Position numbers and translations under genes: made by a program
Notes under the pieces: model-generated
Databases searched by the model: none
What the model saw: the letters and a program-made list of their open reading frames with translations, nothing else
What the model was told of the DNA's origin: nothing
Source of the DNA: Strigamia acuminata
Taxonomy: Eukaryota; Arthropoda; Chilopoda; Geophilomorpha; Linotaeniidae
Length of the DNA stretch: 64,000 nt
Reading direction: 5' to 3'
Assembly (NCBI GenBank): GCA_949358305.1
Contig: OX442314.1
Span: 58,723,369 to 58,787,368 of the forward strand
In this document: positions 60,176 to 64,000 of the stretch, piece by piece
Numbering within the stretch: position 1 is the stretch's first letter
How the letters are laid out: each line of letters starts with the position of its first letter

Positions 60176-60550
60176 CCAAAGCCATCATTTCCAGAGCTCT
60201 AATTTTTACTTGTGGTCGTAATTTGTTATTCTATGGCAGAGTTGTGAGGAGCAATAAAGAAGCAATCCTAAAATGTGTGTCTGTGTTTTTTATAATCGTG
60301 AATGGTGTCGTCCAAACGCCAATGGTTCTCCTCTGACCATGAGGCGACAAACCGCCACTCACAGACAGAGTCCTGGTTAAATACTTCTGTCTTTACTGCT
60401 GGGAAAAACACGTTACACCGGCGGTATTTTAACTTGATACAATTTTTATTTTTGTTTTATTTAGTTAAGAAATCTCAATGAATGCACTTAAGGCATCTGC
60501 GGACCCCGGAGTAGGTTACTCATCATCCACCAAACCAAGACAATAACTTC
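60176..60550. other. Intergenic, nothing recognised
   Basis: Sequence between the protease relic and the stop codon of the next gene. A few short open readings exist on both strands without any pattern. Confidence 0.4.
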
Positions 60551-61716
60551 TCAATTTCTCATTAAATTTTTCCGTCTGAATGAAATGCCAACTTTTAGCG
60601 CAAACTTTTTTGTTTCCAAATATTTCTTGAAAATCGCCATTTCATGTTCTGAAGTGATGCTCAGTTTTGCCACCTTCTCTAGCAAATCCCAATTTAATTT
60701 GGTGACCATGTTGTTCTTAATGCACCTGGAGAGCACTGCTCGCTGACTGTCGACATCGCGCAACAAAAGCAGTATAATTCGTAAATCCTGGGCGCAAATT
60801 TCCGTCTTCAAGTCGGCGAAAAACAGTGAAAAATTATCTTCCAAAACCTGGTCGCACGAACGAGTTTTCAGTTCGGTCGGAGCAGTCATCAATAAATGGG
60901 TTAAACAGTCTTTGACCGCGACAACGTTGACGCATTTTTTCGAATAACTCGCTTCAACCAACACGTCAAGCGTCCATTGAAGATCACCACTCGGAAATTG
61001 TTTTAACACGTGATTGACTGTCGGTGTGAAAAACTCGACGAGCAGAAAATCGAACAGGAAAATGGCGTTAAGTTGCGATGAGACAACCGAAGACAAAACC
61101 GCATCGACTTGTTGATCGTTTAATTGGGAGAGTAGGAACCAGACTGTCGGAATTCCGCGAGTCAGGGCCACTCCTTCGCTTCCCTCCTGATCTTCGATTA
61201 TGTTGTCGATGAAACTTTCGAAGTCACTTCCTGGCTGGAGGAATTTGACGAGTAAATCGTTTCTCTCGTCGTCTGTCATCAGCGTCCAGAAATACTCGAC
61301 CGCGCTCTTGTTGTCCCATTCCACGGATCTCGAGCACATTACGGATTTGGTGTCGGGACTTATGCGACTCGAGTCGATTCCGAACCAATGTACCTTCCAA
61401 AAGTGTCGCATTTGGAAATTTAAGGAAGTGAGGTGGGGTGCGGTGCCGGCGAAAAGTCGTTTTAAATCCTGCGAATGTCCGTTCCAAAGATCGTGCACTC
61501 GATCTTGCAAACAAAACACGCAAGAAACGTCGAATTTTTGGTCCACTGACAAATCTTGCGATTGCGAAAGATTTCGCGCTGATTGGGTCACGTCCAGTCG
61601 TCCGTTCACCGTCCAGTGGGTGCACTTTGTTATGTTTTTCATTAATTGAGGTGTGAGAAAGTCAAACACGTTGTCCGCTAAGTAGCTGCACCAATTGGAA
61701 AGTTCGTTTCCAACGT
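60551..61716 (-). pseudogene. Unrecognised cellular-like gene truncated by gypsy-2 copy
   Basis: About 388 codons are open from the insertion point at 61716 to the stop at 60551. The product is a soluble, mainly helical-looking protein with spaced Trp/Cys residues (VGNELSNWCSYLADNVFDFL, HFWKVHWFGIDSSRI, SAVEYFWTLMTDDERNDLLV, LPSGDLQW-type segments). Repeated blocks of about 80 residues with Leu-rich helices suggest a solenoid-type repeat. No signal peptide or catalytic motif is seen and I do not recognise the family. The first about 19 codons of the open frame beyond 61716 are antisense LTR and not part of the gene. The codon pattern is clean with no internal stops, so the insertion is probably recent and other copies may be intact. 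Confidence 0.6.
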
Positions 61717-63413
61717 TGTGACGATGACCTTTCGATGACGCTATCCGCTCAAAATGTGTATTTTGGCATAACAAGCAAGTCTATCAATTCTAGTAGTTGA
61801 GAGATAAGTTAACAAACCTAAAGTGTGAACTGGGTAAAATAATGAAACCGGTGGTTATCAAGACATAACATATTTATTGATATCTAAATATAATCACCGT
61901 AAAGTGATTATATTAATCAATTTGCATAAAATATAGTTACACAATAACTATGCCGACAAATGGCCAAGGAATTCTCGATTAAACTATACATATAGTTGCC
62001 TGTGTGGCGCTATAATAATATCAATCGGCTTTGCCCTGGTAAGATGTCGTCTGAATCGGTTGATTGTTTGGTCCTGGTTCGAATCTGTAATGAAAGGGTT
62101 AGTATCCGAGGACTTCCGGTTGACTGTATCTGCATCGCCACAAACTTGGGGCGGTTATTGGTTTAAATGGCTTGTGAGAGCCATTTACCAATTGACCTCT
62201 TATAAATGTTTTAAGACATTTATAATTGGTGTGATACGTCAAATTGGTTCTTCATACGAGAGTAAACTGTTGCGAGTTTACAATCATAACTTCTGGTTCC
62301 GTGTAATGGATGTATTTATTAGAGTATTACTTTTCAGTAAATACTCGTAATAATTCTGCTTACATAAAGTTGGCAATTTAGCTACACATTTACTGGCAAG
62401 TAAATGCTAATGTAGCTAGTCTTCAGTTTTGTACAGTTCTGGAAGAAGTATCCGTGTTTATGCACAATGCTGAGTTGTGACATAAACTAGCTGGGGATTT
62501 AATCTAACTAAACTTTTCCGAGTTTAGTTATTTCAACCCTAATGTTACATTTTCGACACGCTGTTCGGCAGCCGTGGCTTACTGTAACTGGCAGGCCTTG
62601 TGGAACACTTGTTGAATTATATCCGGCCCGACGGGATTCTTACTACTCATCGCCGCGACCTGATCTCCTCACGGCCACACAGCCGTCATCGGGCACCCGG
62701 ACATGGAGGCATCATATCACCCATCTCCACGTCAAGTGTACGCCGTATGTAGGTTGTCATAGGCCCGCAGTATAAGGGGCATTGACTGCGCAATCAACAG
62801 ACAAGCAAGTGTCTGCGCAATCAACATGACAACCGGAGTAGTAGAATGGGCTCAAGAAAACATATAGTCAAATATCTGGTTAAGAGCGAGCTACTTCCTG
62901 TTGCGAGGAAGTATATACTCGGGGAAAACAATAGCTTGGCCATTGCTCCAATGAGAGCAATGGTTCTGCAAATCCCCCCAATCACTGGTCACCGTGATGG
63001 GATACTCAGAGCACATTTCCAGTCCAGGTGGTCAACAGGAACTGGATACTCAGGCCATAGCTCTCTGCTAGGTCGGGACAGGAACTGGATAGCGAGGAAC
63101 ACTTTTGGATTAAGTCTTTCAACTTGATCCGCGGGGGTCCACGCTGGGAGCAGGTGCGAGGGGGAGATTTAATCCCCTAAACCTAGTTTTGAGGTAACTT
63201 TGCAGAGTTACCACAAAACAACATAATATCTGTATTTATTTCCATAAATATAAGATAAAGTCGATTCTCTGTCTTAAAATCACATAAAAGTTATATTTTA
63301 TGTGGTTTTACATCAAGTGACAAATTCTATTCGAATTTGCCGCTTATGGACGTCAGCGCCATCTATCGGTGGGATTTGGCATGATATTGCATAAACAATA
63401 CCGTGTTCGTCAT
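61717..63413 (-). repeat. gypsy-2-related LTR, diverged copy
   Basis: 1,697 bp, starting tgtgacgatgacctttcgat and ending gtgttcgtcat. Compared with the gypsy-2 LTRs it has lost short pieces near 61,960-62,090, differs in the 63,040-63,070 region where a ggaactggatactcagg repeat is present, and has a changed U3-type end (gtgggatttggcatgatatt). Confidence 0.92.
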
Positions 63414-64000
63414 ACATCCCCCTTATCAAGGGGCATATCTTAAAATATTCCCTCTTGATTCGTCTTCGCTGCGATATATGACAAATCTTCTTCAGTTAGA
63501 GTCAACTAACGCATGTATCAACTAATGAAATTTATATTTTTCCGTATATAATTTTAATAGTTCATCTCGTATATTATATATCTTCGTACGAAAATATATA
63601 ATAGTTCATCGGGACTTATTCATCATGTTCAACTCCGAAATAGTCTTTAATAATCACCAAATTATTAAATGTTCAAACGAAAGTTTTTCTATTTATTCTT
63701 TCAAAACTTGTTAATTTCTTGAAAAATAAACACACATAAATTATCGTTAAATAATATAATGTTATCTGTATCAATAAAATTTTCGGGTTACAAAGATTAA
63801 ATTCACATTTGTTAAAATGAAAAAATAAAGTATCACAGTTAAATTATTTTGTTCAACTTAAATTGAAAAAACAAACTCTTCAAAATATTCACCCCTCTGG
63901 GCTGTAGAAAACAACACGAAAAAAAGTTTCATTACAAAAATTAGTTCGGTTTAAAAATGTGTCGACTCTTTAGTTGCACATTTCGGTGAGGAAACATAAA
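61717..64000 (-). mobile_element. Third gypsy-2 family copy, runs past the window
   Basis: It starts with a full LTR (61717-63413), followed by the polypurine tract and AT-rich 3' non-coding sequence that aligns with 45,345-46,200 of gypsy-2. It is therefore the 3' end (minus orientation) of an element whose body lies beyond 64,000. Many substitutions and small indels separate it from gypsy-2, so it is an older copy or a subfamily. The left junction is in the gene at 60,551-61,716. The last five bases before it (aacgt, 61712-61716) should recur at the far end if it is a complete insertion. Confidence 0.88.

Noticed and set aside
61717-63413. Solo LTR
   Set aside because: Polypurine tract and 3' internal sequence of the element follow directly, so the element continues beyond the window.

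Overview
This is eukaryotic nuclear DNA, most likely from an invertebrate animal and probably an arthropod. The reasons are AT-rich intergenic sequence, GT-AG introns of about 60-90 bp, and a mix of Ty3/gypsy, BEL/Pao, copia, DIRS, P-element-like, Tc1/mariner, hAT, MULE-like and LINE sequences. I cannot name the species. No rRNA, functional tRNA or prokaryotic feature was seen. The window is almost entirely mobile elements nested in one another and in broken genes.

Layout. 1-4,080: retroelement fragments, including a decayed relative of the gypsy-2 family (about 2,150-3,130, minus) abutting a THAP-like fragment. 4,082-10,320: a broken transposase gene (minus) split by a complete DIRS-type tyrosine-recombinase retrotransposon (4,588-10,045, plus) with inverted termini, an internal complementary region, a spliced gag-RT-RNase H-methylase-like polyprotein and a recombinase gene. 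10,320-16,760: unrecognised coding-like pieces, a large minisatellite (12,480-13,065), an unrecognised multi-exon gene (13,261-14,285, minus) and a P-element-like transposase relic (14,305-15,445, minus). 16,769-27,408: an apparently intact Ty3/gypsy element (gypsy-1, plus) with matching 996-bp LTRs, an AAAT target duplication, a tRNA-Pro-like primer site, gag, a textbook -1 frameshift signal, and a pol with about 570 extra C-terminal residues.

28,570-34,500: a BEL/Pao gag remnant inserted in a gypsy RNase H relic, then a copia pol relic bracketed by a 46-bp satellite. 34,860-43,620: small relics (Tc1-like, a separase-like exon, copia RT, LINE RT, hAT, MULE-like) and a 1,036-bp near-perfect hairpin element carrying two tRNA-Ser-like segments. 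43,634-59,127: a second near-intact gypsy element (gypsy-2, minus) with 1,711-bp LTRs, an AAGGT target duplication, gag, pol and an unusual third ORF in the position where errantiviruses carry env. 59,497-64,000: a C48 (Ulp1/SENP-like) protease relic, then an unrecognised gene whose 5' part is cut by a third, diverged gypsy-2 copy that runs off the window.

How the parts work together. The three full elements are self-contained replication units: LTRs or inverted termini for transcription and priming, Gag for particles, protease-RT-RNase H for copying, and integrase or tyrosine recombinase for insertion. Cellular genes appear only as fragments or as targets. The observations I rate highest are the duplicated slippery heptamers plus hairpin at the gypsy-1 gag/pol junction, the non-envelope third ORF of gypsy-2, the spliced DIRS polyprotein, and the tRNA-Ser-bearing hairpin element.
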